NCBI GenBank assembly: GCA_905215475.1
Contig: CAJMPW010000005.1
Span: forward strand, 124,001 to 188,000
Length of the DNA: 64,000 nucleotides
Source of the DNA: CAG-103 sp905215475
Lineage (GTDB): Bacteria > Bacillota > Clostridia > Oscillospirales > Oscillospiraceae
Direction: 5' to 3'
In this document: piece by piece, positions 1 through 8,055 of the stretch
Numbering within the stretch: the first letter of the stretch is position 1
How the letters are laid out: the number at the start of each line of letters is the position of its first letter
Made by a program: the position numbers and the translations under genes
Notes under the pieces: generated by a model
The model's database searches: none
What the model was told of the DNA's origin: nothing
What the model saw: only the letters and a program-made list of their open reading frames with translations

Positions 1-398
1 CGCTCAAAGAGCGCGAGCACGCAAAGGTCCGCGGCATCGAGCTTTCGCTGCTGCAGCGCGCGGGCGCGCATCTCGCCTCTCAGACCGATATCAACGAAGC
101 GTTTGCCGCTGGTAAGATGGCTGTCGAGGCGGTGCTCTCCGGCGAGACCGGCAAGATGGTCGCCTTTGTGCGCGAAATGGTTGACGGCAAGTATACCTGC
201 CGCATGGAGCTCATCCCGCTGGCCGACGTCGCAAACTATGAGAAGAAAGTGCCGGTCGAATGGATCGTCCCGGAGGGCAACAACGTCACGCAGGACTTTA
301 TTGACTATGCCCTGCCGCTCATTCAGGGTGTGCCTGAGATCCCCTTGGAAAACGGTCTCCCCCGCTATGCACGGCTGAAAAAAGTGCTTGCAAAATAA
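1..398 (+). CDS. 6-phosphofructokinase, C-terminal part (5' truncated)
   Basis: The reading frame is open from the window edge (first full codon at base 3) to a TAA at 396-398, giving 131 C-terminal residues. They read LKEREHAKVRGIELSLLQ, then HLASQTDINEAF, GETGKMVAF and a final GLPRYARLKKVLAK. This matches the C-terminus of the clostridial phosphofructokinase group often assigned to PPi-dependent enzymes, which phosphorylate fructose 6-phosphate in glycolysis. The nucleotide-binding half that would separate ATP from PPi use is outside the window, so the donor is not settled. A GC-rich hairpin follows the stop. It is followed on the same strand by the ABC-F gene, which has its own ribosome site. 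Confidence 0.78.
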   Translation, partial: LKEREHAKVRGIELSLLQRAGAHLASQTDINEAFAAGKMAVEAVLSGETGKMVAFVREMVDGKYTCRMELIPLADVANYEKKVPVEWIVPEGNNVTQDFIDYALPLIQGVPEIPLENGLPRYARLKKVLAK

Positions 399-405
399 CG
401 ATCAG

Positions 406-432
406 CAGAGCCGGTGATCATCGCCGGCTCTG
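406..432 (+). terminator. hairpin after the phosphofructokinase gene
   Basis: CAGAGCCGG and CCGGCTCTG can pair around a short loop directly after the stop codon. The downstream tract (TTCGTGTG) is only moderately T-rich, so this is a weak intrinsic terminator. Confidence 0.5.
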
Positions 433-521
433 TTCGTGTGTAAATCTGCTGTTCAAACAGTCCAAAGTATGCTATACTGATTTATTATCTATATTTCGAA
501 CGTAACGAAGGAGTTTCCCAA

Positions 522-2120
522 ATGATCACTGTTGATGACCTCTCGCTGCAGTACAGCGGCGCACCGCTGTTTTCCAAGGTAAACCTGCAGTTCACCCCAG
601 GCAACTGCTACGGCATCATCGGCGCAAACGGCGCCGGAAAATCCACATTCCTGAAGATCCTCTCCGGTCAGCTCGAGCCGAGCTCCGGCGGCGTGCATAT
701 CGATCCCAAGGCGCGAATGTCCGTGCTCAAGCAGGATCAGACGATGTATGACGCCTACACCGTCATGGATACGGTGATCATGGGCAATCAGCGCCTGTAT
801 GACTGCGGCAAGGAAAAGGACGCCATCTACGCCAAGGACGAGATGACGGACGAGGACGGCATCCGCGCTTCCGAGCTTGAGGAGGAATTTGCGGATCTCG
901 GCGGCTGGGAGGCAGAGTCTGACGCCTCGCGCATCCTGCAGGGACTGGGCGTCTCGCCGGAGTTTCATGAGACCATGATGTCCGACATGGATCCGCGCCT
1001 GAAGGTGAAGGTCCTGCTTGCGCAGGCGCTCTTCGGTCACCCGGACATCATCCTGCTCGATGAGCCGACGAACAACCTCGACCTTGCGAGCGTCGTCTGG
1101 CTGGAGGATTTCCTGATGGATTACGACGGCACCGTGCTCGTCGTGTCGCATGACCGTTACTTCCTCAATAACGTCTGCACGCACATCGTCGATATCGACT
1201 ACGGCAAGATCAAAATGTATGTCGGCAACTATGACTTCTGGTACGAGTCGAGCCAGCTGATGCAAAAGCTCGTCAAGGATCAGAACAAGCGCGCTGAGCA
1301 GAAGATCCAGGAGCTGCAGGCGTTCATTGCACGGTTCTCCGCCAACAAGTCAAAGTCCCGTCAGGCGACGTCCCGCCGCAAGCTGCTCGAGAAGATCGCC
1401 GTCGAGGATATGCCCGCCTCCAGCCGCCGCTATCCGTGGGTCGGCTTCAAGGCTGAGCGAGAGCCGGGCAAGGATCGCCTGTTCGTGACGGATATCAGCA
1501 AGACGGTCGACGGTGAAAAGCTGCTCAACCATGTGAGCTTCATCGTCGGCAAGGAGGACAAGATCGCCATTCTCGGCAAGAACGAGCTTGCCGTGACGAT
1601 GCTCTTTAAGATCCTCATGGGCGACGAAGAACCGGATGAGGGCACGGTCAAGTGGGGCGTTTCAACCACGCAGGCTTACTTCCCCAAGGATCACAACAGC
1701 TATTTTGAAGACTGTGACTATGATCTCATTGACTGGATGCGCCAGTTCTCCGCGGATAAGCGCGAGAGCTACCTGCGCACGTTCCTCGGCCGGATGCTCT
1801 TTTCCGGCGACGATGTGTACAAGCAGGTCAAGGTCCTCTCCGGCGGCGAGAAGGTGCGCTGCATGATCTCGAAGATGATGCTCTCGGGCGCAAACTTCCT
1901 CGTCTTTGACCAGCCGACGAACCACCTTGACCTTGAAAGCATTGCGGCGCTCAATAACGGCATGGATGCTTTCCCATATAACATTATCTTTACCAGCCAC
2001 GACCACCAGCTCACGCAGACGGTCGCCAACCGCATCATTGAGATCACGCCCGACGGCATCATTGACCGCCGCTGCACGTATGACGAGTATATGCACATCT
2101 CCGGTCAGGAAACGGAATAA
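522..2120 (+). CDS. ABC-F family ATPase with one degenerate ATP site
   Basis: A soluble 532-residue protein with two ABC domains, an inter-domain linker (about 245-300) and no membrane segments, typical of ABC-F proteins that act on the ribosome (YkpA/YbiT-like group). The first domain has a normal Walker A (GANGAGKS, 34-41) and Walker B (LLDEPTNNLD, D180/E181). Its signature is replaced by SDMDPRLKVKV (154-164), where relatives have a GGEK-type motif. The second domain has an intact signature (LSGGEK, 439-444), but its Walker A is GKNELAVTM (352-360) without the lysine and the catalytic Glu is Gln (FDQPTNHLD, Q464). The composite site of Walker A1 and signature 2 is therefore intact and the other is ruined. 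An AAGGAG lies about 10 bases before the ATG. rlmD follows 4 bases after the stop, so the two are probably co-transcribed. The molecular role is not known. Confidence 0.85.
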   Translation: MITVDDLSLQYSGAPLFSKVNLQFTPGNCYGIIGANGAGKSTFLKILSGQLEPSSGGVHIDPKARMSVLKQDQTMYDAYTVMDTVIMGNQRLYDCGKEKDAIYAKDEMTDEDGIRASELEEEFADLGGWEAESDASRILQGLGVSPEFHETMMSDMDPRLKVKVLLAQALFGHPDIILLDEPTNNLDLASVVWLEDFLMDYDGTVLVVSHDRYFLNNVCTHIVDIDYGKIKMYVGNYDFWYESSQLMQKLVKDQNKRAEQKIQELQAFIARFSANKSKSRQATSRRKLLEKIAVEDMPASSRRYPWVGFKAEREPGKDRLFVTDISKTVDGEKLLNHVSFIVGKEDKIAILGKNELAVTMLFKILMGDEEPDEGTVKWGVSTTQAYFPKDHNSYFEDCDYDLIDWMRQFSADKRESYLRTFLGRMLFSGDDVYKQVKVLSGGEKVRCMISKMMLSGANFLVFDQPTNHLDLESIAALNNGMDAFPYNIIFTSHDHQLTQTVANRIIEITPDGIIDRRCTYDEYMHISGQETE

Positions 2121-2124
2121 AACC

Positions 2125-3492
2125 ATGGAGCAGCTTGCAAAAAACCAACTGCATACCGCCGAGATCACCGGGTACACGTCCGAAGGCGCCGGTGTGTGTC
2201 ACATCGCCGGGCGCGCCGTGTTTGTGAAAGGCGCGCTTGTCGGCGAGACGTGGCAGGTGCGCATCCTCAAGGTCACGTCGGCCGCCGTTTACGGCAAGGC
2301 GGAGCAGTGCCTGTCCCCTGCCGCTGCGCGCGCAGAGCCACCCTGCCCTGTCTACCGCACCTGCGGCGGCTGCAGCCTGCAGCACATGGATTACGGCGAG
2401 CAGCTGCGCATGAAGCGTGCGCGTGTCAACGATGCGCTTACACGCATCGGCGGTGTTTTGACACCGGTGCAGGATATCATCGGCATGGAATACCCGCTCT
2501 GCTATCGCAATAAGGCGATCTACGCCGTCGGCATGAAAGACGGCCGCGTGGTCAAGGGCTTTTACCGCGCATCCAGCCACGATATCACGCCGGTCGAACA
2601 GTGTCTGCTCCAGCTCCCGCTCGCGGACAAAGCGGCGCAGGCGGTCTGCGACTGGATGAATCTGCGCGGCATCGCCCCCTATGATGAGCAGACCGGGCGC
2701 GGCACAGTGCGCCACCTGTTCACGCGCTGCGCCATGCACACGCCCGATGCCGTGCTTTGCATCGTCTCTGCGCGCGGCTTTGGCGCGCAGACGGAGCAAC
2801 TTGTTGCATACCTGCGCGAGCATTGCCCGGAGCTGACCGGTATCGTGCTCGATATCAACAAGCAAAAGGGCAATGTCGTGCTCGCCGGTGATTTTTATAC
2901 GCTCTGGGGTGTGCCAGAGCTGACCGACCAGCTCTGTGGGCTGACGTTCACGCTCTCGCCGCAGGCGTTTTATCAGGTCAACCCCGTACAGGCAGAGCGG
3001 CTGTATGAGCGCGCGGTGGAGTATGCCGTCAATGCGCCCTCTGATCGTGTGCTCGACCTGTACTGCGGTGCAGGGACGATCAGTCTGTGTCTGGCACGAA
3101 AGGCTGCGCACGTCATCGGCGCGGAGATCGTGCCGGAGGCAATCGAGAATGCGCGCCGGAATGCGCAACGAAACGACATGGAAAATGTAGAGTTTCTCTG
3201 CGCGGATGCCGGTGCTGCCGCAGTGGAGCTCGCGCAGCGCGGTATCCGTCCGGACTGCATCGTGGTCGATCCCCCACGCAAGGGTATGCAGCCGGATGCC
3301 ATTGACGCGATGGTATCCATGCAGCCGCCGCGCATCGTCTATGTCTCCTGTGACCCGGGCACGCTCGCACGCGACGTGAAGCTGCTCACACAGCGTGGCT
3401 ACACGCTCACGCAGGCGCTGGCCGTGGATATGTTCCCGCAGACACCGCATGTGGAGAGCGTATGCCTTCTGGCATGGAACGGGGAAAAATGA
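2125..3492 (+). CDS. rlmD: 23S rRNA (uracil-C5)-methyltransferase, RlmD/RlmCD type
   Basis: Methylates a uracil C5 in 23S rRNA with S-adenosylmethionine. The 455-residue product has an N-terminal TRAM-like RNA-binding stretch (about 8-60), an Fe-S cysteine set CPVYRTCGGC (C74, C80, C83), the SAM motif LDLYCGAGT, VVDPPRKGM, and the catalytic cysteine motif YVSCDPGTLARD near the C-terminus. The frame is open further upstream, but the ATG at 2125 is chosen because it lies just past the ABC-F stop and the TRAM domain begins here. Bacillota often carry one RlmCD enzyme that methylates two positions, and sequence alone does not decide between the two types. Confidence 0.9.
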   Translation: MEQLAKNQLHTAEITGYTSEGAGVCHIAGRAVFVKGALVGETWQVRILKVTSAAVYGKAEQCLSPAAARAEPPCPVYRTCGGCSLQHMDYGEQLRMKRARVNDALTRIGGVLTPVQDIIGMEYPLCYRNKAIYAVGMKDGRVVKGFYRASSHDITPVEQCLLQLPLADKAAQAVCDWMNLRGIAPYDEQTGRGTVRHLFTRCAMHTPDAVLCIVSARGFGAQTEQLVAYLREHCPELTGIVLDINKQKGNVVLAGDFYTLWGVPELTDQLCGLTFTLSPQAFYQVNPVQAERLYERAVEYAVNAPSDRVLDLYCGAGTISLCLARKAAHVIGAEIVPEAIENARRNAQRNDMENVEFLCADAGAAAVELAQRGIRPDCIVVDPPRKGMQPDAIDAMVSMQPPRIVYVSCDPGTLARDVKLLTQRGYTLTQALAVDMFPQTPHVESVCLLAWNGEK

Positions 3493-3507
3493 TATTGGAA
3501 AAACATT

Positions 3508-3720
3508 TTGAAATATATTTCTGAATACGGAAATCCCTTTGTCAAGATCTCTTTGCGCCGTCCGGCCGTTCCTATGGCGGATGTACTTACCGGCACGATC
3601 ATGAACCGCGACGAGCTTGCGATGATCATGAAAGGGAAATTTGGCGATTATGAGATCCGAATCCCCAACTATGACATGGATGCGATCCGCACGATGCTGG
3701 ACCTCCCTATCCGGTTTTAA
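3508..3720 (+). CDS. small protein of unknown function (TTG start)
   Basis: A 70-residue frame beginning with TTG, preceded by a GGAAAA tract 5-10 bases upstream, in the same frame as rlmD and only 15 bases after its stop. The predicted protein is soluble and mixed charged/hydrophobic (GTIMNRDELAMIMKGKFG in the middle, LDLPIRF at the end). I do not recognise a family. Adjacency suggests co-transcription with rlmD. It could be a spurious frame, because the start is weak and no domain supports it. Confidence 0.45.
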   Translation: MKYISEYGNPFVKISLRRPAVPMADVLTGTIMNRDELAMIMKGKFGDYEIRIPNYDMDAIRTMLDLPIRF

Positions 3721-3787
3721 GCGAGAAAAGCGAATTTTGCAAAACTCCTCTTGCAATCCACCAGATGTTGTGATATAGTAACTCCGT

Positions 3788-3793
3788 TATAAT
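3788..3793 (+). promoter_or_regulatory. -10-like TATAAT upstream of secG
   Basis: A perfect TATAAT lies 35 bases before the chosen secG ATG in a locally AT-rich gap. No good -35 hexamer sits at 16-18 bases; the nearest, TTGTGA at 3768, leaves only 14. Confidence 0.4.
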
Positions 3794-3827
3794 AGATGAT
3801 TTCCCCTATCATGAAAGGATGAATACC

Positions 3828-4079
3828 ATGACTACTTTGGAACTGATTCTGACGATTATCCAGCTGCTGTCCGGTCTGGCCGTGACCGTGATCGTGCTGA
3901 TGCAGTCCGGCAAGAGCGCCGGTCTGTCCGGCGCCATTGCTGGCGGTGCGGAAACGTTCCTTTCCAAGGGCAAAGCCAAGACGCTCGACGCCAAGCTCGC
4001 CAAGGCGACCAAGTGGTTCGGTCTCGTCTTTGTTGTCCTGACGCTGGTTCTGACCGTGCTGATGCACAAGGGCGCATAA
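3828..4079 (+). CDS. secG: preprotein translocase subunit SecG
   Basis: Small membrane subunit of the SecYEG protein-export channel. The 83 residues show the family pattern: an N-terminal transmembrane helix (LELILTIIQLLSGLAVTVIVLM), a loop starting QSGKSAGLSGAIAGGAETFL, and a second helix (WFGLVFVVLTLVLTVLM). An upstream in-frame ATG exists at 3819, but the AAAGG at 3814-3818 is 9 bases from the ATG at 3828 and overlaps the other, so 3828 is preferred. A strong terminator follows, so secG appears to be a single-gene unit or the end of one. Confidence 0.92.
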   Translation: MTTLELILTIIQLLSGLAVTVIVLMQSGKSAGLSGAIAGGAETFLSKGKAKTLDAKLAKATKWFGLVFVVLTLVLTVLMHKGA

Positions 4080-4100
4080 TCACGGCAAAACAGCACAAAA

Positions 4101-4136
4101 GAGCATCCCCCGAGATATTCGGGGGATGCTCTTTTT
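4101..4136 (+). terminator. intrinsic terminator of secG
   Basis: GAGCATCCCCCGA pairs with TCGGGGGATGCTC around a five-base loop and is followed by TTTTT. An A-run before the stem means it may also stop the converging minus-strand gene. Confidence 0.88.
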
Positions 4137-4157
4137 CAGCTAAGGATCAAAGGACGA

Positions 4158-4700
4158 TCAGTCCGGATATTCCGCACGGCTGCCGCCGATGAGCTTTGGT
4201 CTGGTGCGTGCCGCGTTGACCGCCGCCTCGCCGATCGTCTTGACCGACAGGCGCAGCGGGACAGCCACGTGCTTGAGGTGCATACCGATCATGGTGTTGC
4301 CAATGTCGAGCCCGGCGTCAGCCTTTACGAATTCGACCGCGACCGGATCTTCCATCGCCTCGTAGACCGCCGTTGCGAACGAGCCGCCTGCTTTCGGGCG
4401 CGGGCGGACGCAGACGATCTCATAACCGAATTTCTCAGCCGCTGCGCGCTCCATGATCAGGGCGCGGTTGAGATGCTCGCAGCACTGCGCCTCCAGGTAG
4501 AGACCGCGCTCGTTCAGGATCGGCAGGATCTCGTCGACAACGGCTTTTGCCGCCTCCGGCGTAGAGCCCTTACCGATCTTCTGCCCCATGATCTCACTCG
4601 AGGAACAGCCGATCACGACCTGCTGCCCGGGTTTGAGCGCGGCTGCATCCAGCAACTCGAGCAGAGCCGCACGGGCTGCACTGCGTACTTCTTCATACAT
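4158..4700 (-). CDS. UPF0340 / DUF436 family protein (YwlG-like)
   Basis: A 180-residue soluble protein with family landmarks: IGCSSSEIMGQKIGKGST near residue 30, AQCCEHLNRALIMER in the middle and a C-terminal HLKHVAVPLRLSVKTIGEA. This is the UPF0340 family, conserved in Bacillota and without an established function. An SD-like GGAG lies about 11 bases before the ATG. It is a single-gene unit whose promoter overlaps, back to back, that of the DUF3048 lipoprotein gene. Confidence 0.85.
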   Translation of the reverse strand: MYEEVRSAARAALLELLDAAALKPGQQVVIGCSSSEIMGQKIGKGSTPEAAKAVVDEILPILNERGLYLEAQCCEHLNRALIMERAAAEKFGYEIVCVRPRPKAGGSFATAVYEAMEDPVAVEFVKADAGLDIGNTMIGMHLKHVAVPLRLSVKTIGEAAVNAARTRPKLIGGSRAEYPD

Positions 4701-4741
4701 AAAAGGTCATCTCCAGACAGTTATTAAAATTTCTTATTTTC

Positions 4742-4770
4742 ATTGTAGCACGCTGCGGTTGATTTGACAA
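4742..4770 (-). promoter_or_regulatory. promoter of the UPF0340 gene
   Basis: On the minus strand TTGTCA (4770-4765), a 17-base spacer and TACAAT (4747-4742). Its -35 box shares five bases with the -35 box of the divergent promoter. Confidence 0.65.
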
Positions 4771-4792
4771 TCCTCTGCAAGGCGTGTATCAT
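4764..4792 (+). promoter_or_regulatory. promoter of the DUF3048 lipoprotein gene
   Basis: TTGACA (4764-4769), a 17-base spacer and TATCAT (4787-4792), a near-consensus vegetative promoter 34 bases before the start codon. Confidence 0.75.
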
Positions 4793-4826
4793 AAATGTGA
4801 ACCAAACGTAACAGGAGGACTCTGTT

Positions 4827-5855
4827 TTGAAACGTATACTTGCATGTCTTCTTGCCGCAGCGCTGCTCGTTTGCGCCGGCTGCGGCACGAAATCCGAAAA
4901 ACCGTCCGTCAGCGGTGCTCCCTCAAAAACGGAGACATATTATGCTCCGCTCACCGGCGAGCAGCTGAGCGCAAAGCCGGAAAACACCCGTCCGTTCGCC
5001 GTCATGATCAACAACATCGTCTATGCCCAGCCGCAGGTCGGCATCAGCAAGGCGGACATGATCTATGAGATCCCGGCCGAGGGCGGCATCACCCGTATGA
5101 TGGCGATTTTCAGCCACCTGTACGACATTGAGTCTGTCGGCAGCATCCGCAGTCTGCGCCCGTATTATCTGAGCGTTGCCCTGTCGTATGACGCCATCGT
5201 CATCCACGCCGGCGGCAGTGAGCAGGCGTACAGCGATGTCAAGACCTACAACGCCGATCACCTCGACGGTGTGCGCGACGGCAATACCAGCTCCATGTTC
5301 TACCGCGATAAGAGCCGCGGGCAGCATGGCTCGGAGCACACGCTGTTTTTCCACGGTGCAAACGTGCAGTCGCTTGTGGAGAAATATCAGTTCCGCACCG
5401 AGCACAACAGCAGCTACAAGACCGGCCTGAGCTTCGCGGACAACGCGGTGCAGCAGTGCACTGCCGACGCCGCCACCGCACAGGTGACGTTCAACACCTC
5501 CAAGAGCACGTCCTTCACGTACCACGCCGATACCGGCAAGTACACGGCCGTGCAGTATAAGGGCGACTATAAAGACGGTGCGACCGGCGAGCCTGTCCCC
5601 TTCTCCAACTTGCTCATCCTCTCGGCTGACATGAAGACGGTCGACAGCTATGGTCGCCTCGCTGTCGATCTGATCGGCAGCGGCACCGGCTACTTCGTGA
5701 CCGGCGGCAAATATGTGCCGATCAAGTGGGCGCGCAGCGACATCAACAGCTGCTTTACCTACACGCTTGAGGACGGCACGGCACTGAATCTTTCGCGCGG
5801 CACGACTTATGTCGGCGTGATCCCGACCAACGGCGGCAGCGTGAACTTCAGCTGA
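4827..5855 (+). CDS. DUF3048 domain lipoprotein (YerB-like)
   Basis: A 342-residue exported lipoprotein. The N-terminus (MKRILACLLAAALLVCAGC) is a signal peptide ending in a lipobox, so Cys19 should be lipidated and the protein held on the outer face of the membrane. The mature part carries DUF3048 features: RPFAVMINNIVYAQPQVGIS, YEIPAEGGITRMMAIF, and later a second lobe with NLLILSADMKTVDSYGRL. The start is TTG, about 8 bases after AGGAGGA. The gene has its own promoter and terminator. The biochemical function of the family is not established; an envelope role is inferred only from its location. Confidence 0.85.
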   Translation: MKRILACLLAAALLVCAGCGTKSEKPSVSGAPSKTETYYAPLTGEQLSAKPENTRPFAVMINNIVYAQPQVGISKADMIYEIPAEGGITRMMAIFSHLYDIESVGSIRSLRPYYLSVALSYDAIVIHAGGSEQAYSDVKTYNADHLDGVRDGNTSSMFYRDKSRGQHGSEHTLFFHGANVQSLVEKYQFRTEHNSSYKTGLSFADNAVQQCTADAATAQVTFNTSKSTSFTYHADTGKYTAVQYKGDYKDGATGEPVPFSNLLILSADMKTVDSYGRLAVDLIGSGTGYFVTGGKYVPIKWARSDINSCFTYTLEDGTALNLSRGTTYVGVIPTNGGSVNFS

Positions 5856-5867
5856 CGCTGCAGCAGC

Positions 5868-5905
5868 AAAATCACCCTCTGTCCATCGACAGAGGGTGAT
5901 TTTTT
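5868..5905. terminator. bidirectional intrinsic terminator
   Basis: AAAATCACCCTCTGTC pairs with GACAGAGGGTGATTTT around a short loop, with T-runs on both strands. It closes the DUF3048 gene (+) and the rpe-recR-rnj-arsC unit (-). Confidence 0.88.
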
Positions 5906-5913
5906 ATCTTATC

Positions 5914-6246
5914 TTATTCCCACGTCTTCCACACGTCCGGACAATAACCGACAGTCGCCTGACGGCCGTTGCGGACGATGGGCGTGCGCAGCAGGGACGG
6001 GTCGTCGAGCAGGCGCTCGATCTTGTCCTGCTCATAGGCCAGATGCTGCACGAGCGCATAATCCGCCGCCTTGGGGTCAAGCATTGCCTCAAGCCCCACG
6101 GCATTTTTCACACTCGTCAGCTCGCCGCGGCTCATGCCGTAGCGCAGCAGGTCAATAGCCTGATACGGGATGCGGCGCTCCTTAAAATAGCGCTCGGCCT
6201 TTTTCGTGTCGAAGCATTTGGATTTGCCCCAGATCTGGATCTTCAT
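5914..6246 (-). CDS. ArsC/Spx-family thioredoxin-fold protein
   Basis: A 110-residue protein of the arsenate reductase/Spx/YffB superfamily. It opens MKIQIWGKSKCFDTKKAERYF, with a single N-terminal cysteine (SKCFDT, C11) where Spx has CXXC, and has the later motif LLRTPIVRNGR (TPI-V box) typical of the fold. GGAGG lies about 8 bases before the ATG. It is the last gene of a unit with rnj, 13 bases downstream. No arsenic genes are nearby, so a general thiol-reductase or regulator-like role is as likely as arsenate reduction. Confidence 0.8.
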   Translation of the reverse strand: MKIQIWGKSKCFDTKKAERYFKERRIPYQAIDLLRYGMSRGELTSVKNAVGLEAMLDPKAADYALVQHLAYEQDKIERLLDDPSLLRTPIVRNGRQATVGYCPDVWKTWE

Positions 6247-6259
6247 GCCGTGCCTCCGC

Positions 6260-7918
6260 TCAGACTTCGATGATCACAGGCAGCACCATGGGGCTGCGGC
6301 GTGTGGTCTTATACAGGTAGCCGCTGATATTCGACTTTACGCGGCCTTTGATGGCCGCCCAGTCGTGCTGCTTCTGGCGCTCGCAGCTGGCAAGGCTCTC
6401 GTTGACGACACGCTTGAGCTCGCCCATGAGCGCCTCCGCCTCCTTGACGTATACAAAGCCGCGCGTGATGATCTCCGGGTCTGTGACGGGCTTGCCGTTT
6501 TCGGACGAGAGCGTGATGATCGCCATGACGATGCCGTCCTCGGCGAGGTGGCGGCGATCGCGCAGCACGGCACTGCCGACATCGCCGATGCCGGTGCCGT
6601 CGATGTACACATCGCCCGCGGGAACGCTGCTTGTTGCGCGCATACTGCGCTTGGTGATCTCGATGACTTCCCCGTTTTTGGCCACAAGCACATTTTTCGG
6701 CTCAACACCCATGAGCTTGCCGATCTCGGCGTGCTTGCAGAGCATACGGTATTCGCCGTGCACCGGGATGAAGTAATGCGGTTTCGTCAGCGCGAGCATC
6801 ATCTTCAGCTCTTCCTGACAGGCGTGGCCGGAGACGTGCAGCGGCGTGTTGCGGTCATAGATGACCTCTGCGCCCTTCTGGAACAGCTCGTCAATGACGC
6901 GGCTGATCGTAATCTCATTGCCCGGAATGGCCGAGGCGGAGATAATGACGCGGTCGCCGGCGTCGATCGTGACCTGCTTGTGCTCGGAAAATGCCATGCG
7001 GTGCAGTGCGGACATCGGCTCGCCCTGGCTGCCGGTACAGACAATAACCGTCTTACTGCGCGGGAGGCTGCCGATCTGCGACATGTCCATCATGACGCCG
7101 TCGGGAATGTCCACATAGCCGAGCTCTGTCGCCACGCGCATGACGTTTTCCATGCTACGGCCGGTGATGCCGACCTTGCGCTTATACTTTGCCGCAACAT
7201 TGATGATCTGCTGCAGGCGGTGAACGTTGGACGCGAAGGTCGTGACGATGATGCGCTTATTGCAGTCCTTGAACAGCTCGTCAAAGCAGTCGATCACGCG
7301 CGCCTCCGATGCACAGTAGCCGGGGCGCTCCACGTTCGTGGAGTCTGACAGCAGCGCGAGCACGCCCTCGTTTCCGAGCTGACCGAGGCGCGGCAGGTCG
7401 ATCATGCCGCCCTGGATGGGCGTGAGGTCGATCTTGAAGTCGCCCGTGTGGATGACCGTGCCGATCGGTGTCTTGATCGCCAGCGCAACGGAATCGGCAA
7501 TGCTGTGGTTCGTGTGGATGAATTCGATCTCAAAGCAACCGAGCTTAAACTTATCGCCCGGTTTTTTCGTGAAGATCTGCGTGTGGTACAGCAGGTCGTG
7601 CTCTTCGAGCTTGAGCTCGATGATCGCAGCCGTCAGCGGGGTCGCATAGATCGGCATATCGAGCTGCTTGAGCACATACGGGATCGCGCCGATGTGGTCC
7701 TCATGACCGTGGGTGATGACCATGCCGCGGATGCGGTTTTTGTTCGCCTTCAGATAGCTGATATCGGGGATGACCAGATCCACACCGTAGAGGTCCTGAT
7801 CCGGAAAGCCCATGCCGCAGTCGACAAGGAACATATCCTTGCCATACTCGTAGATGGTGAGGTTCTTGCCGATCTCACCAAGCCCGCCGAGCGGGATGAT
7901 TTTCAATTTTGATGCCAT
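6260..7918 (-). CDS. rnj: ribonuclease J
   Basis: Metallo-beta-lactamase/beta-CASP ribonuclease with 5'-3' exo- and endonuclease activity in mRNA decay and rRNA maturation. The 552-residue product opens with KIIPLGGLGEIGKNLTIYEY, carries the zinc motif THGHEDHIGAIPY, VIHTGDFKID, the beta-CASP motif PVHGEYRML, and HVSGHACQEEL. The frame is open upstream, but the ATG at 7918 has AAAGGAG 6-7 bases before it and matches family N-termini. It is downstream of recR with a 137-base gap that may hold its own promoter. Confidence 0.94.
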   Translation of the reverse strand: MASKLKIIPLGGLGEIGKNLTIYEYGKDMFLVDCGMGFPDQDLYGVDLVIPDISYLKANKNRIRGMVITHGHEDHIGAIPYVLKQLDMPIYATPLTAAIIELKLEEHDLLYHTQIFTKKPGDKFKLGCFEIEFIHTNHSIADSVALAIKTPIGTVIHTGDFKIDLTPIQGGMIDLPRLGQLGNEGVLALLSDSTNVERPGYCASEARVIDCFDELFKDCNKRIIVTTFASNVHRLQQIINVAAKYKRKVGITGRSMENVMRVATELGYVDIPDGVMMDMSQIGSLPRSKTVIVCTGSQGEPMSALHRMAFSEHKQVTIDAGDRVIISASAIPGNEITISRVIDELFQKGAEVIYDRNTPLHVSGHACQEELKMMLALTKPHYFIPVHGEYRMLCKHAEIGKLMGVEPKNVLVAKNGEVIEITKRSMRATSSVPAGDVYIDGTGIGDVGSAVLRDRRHLAEDGIVMAIITLSSENGKPVTDPEIITRGFVYVKEAEALMGELKRVVNESLASCERQKQHDWAAIKGRVKSNISGYLYKTTRRSPMVLPVIIEV

Positions 7919-8055
7919 TTGTAACTCCTTTACGTTCGCTTTCGGGCAGACTACTCCCCCGGAAGCAGGTTGATATTTCGAAAAATATGTACGAAATGCG
8001 TTGCCGCGGCGGCGGATACCCAGAGTATACCCGGAGATCCGAGCCGTCAAACCTG

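Noticed and set aside
3490..3720. Stop-codon read-through extending RlmD into the following in-frame codons
   Set aside because: RlmD is already full length with a normal C-terminus, and a separate TTG start with a possible ribosome site explains the frame better.
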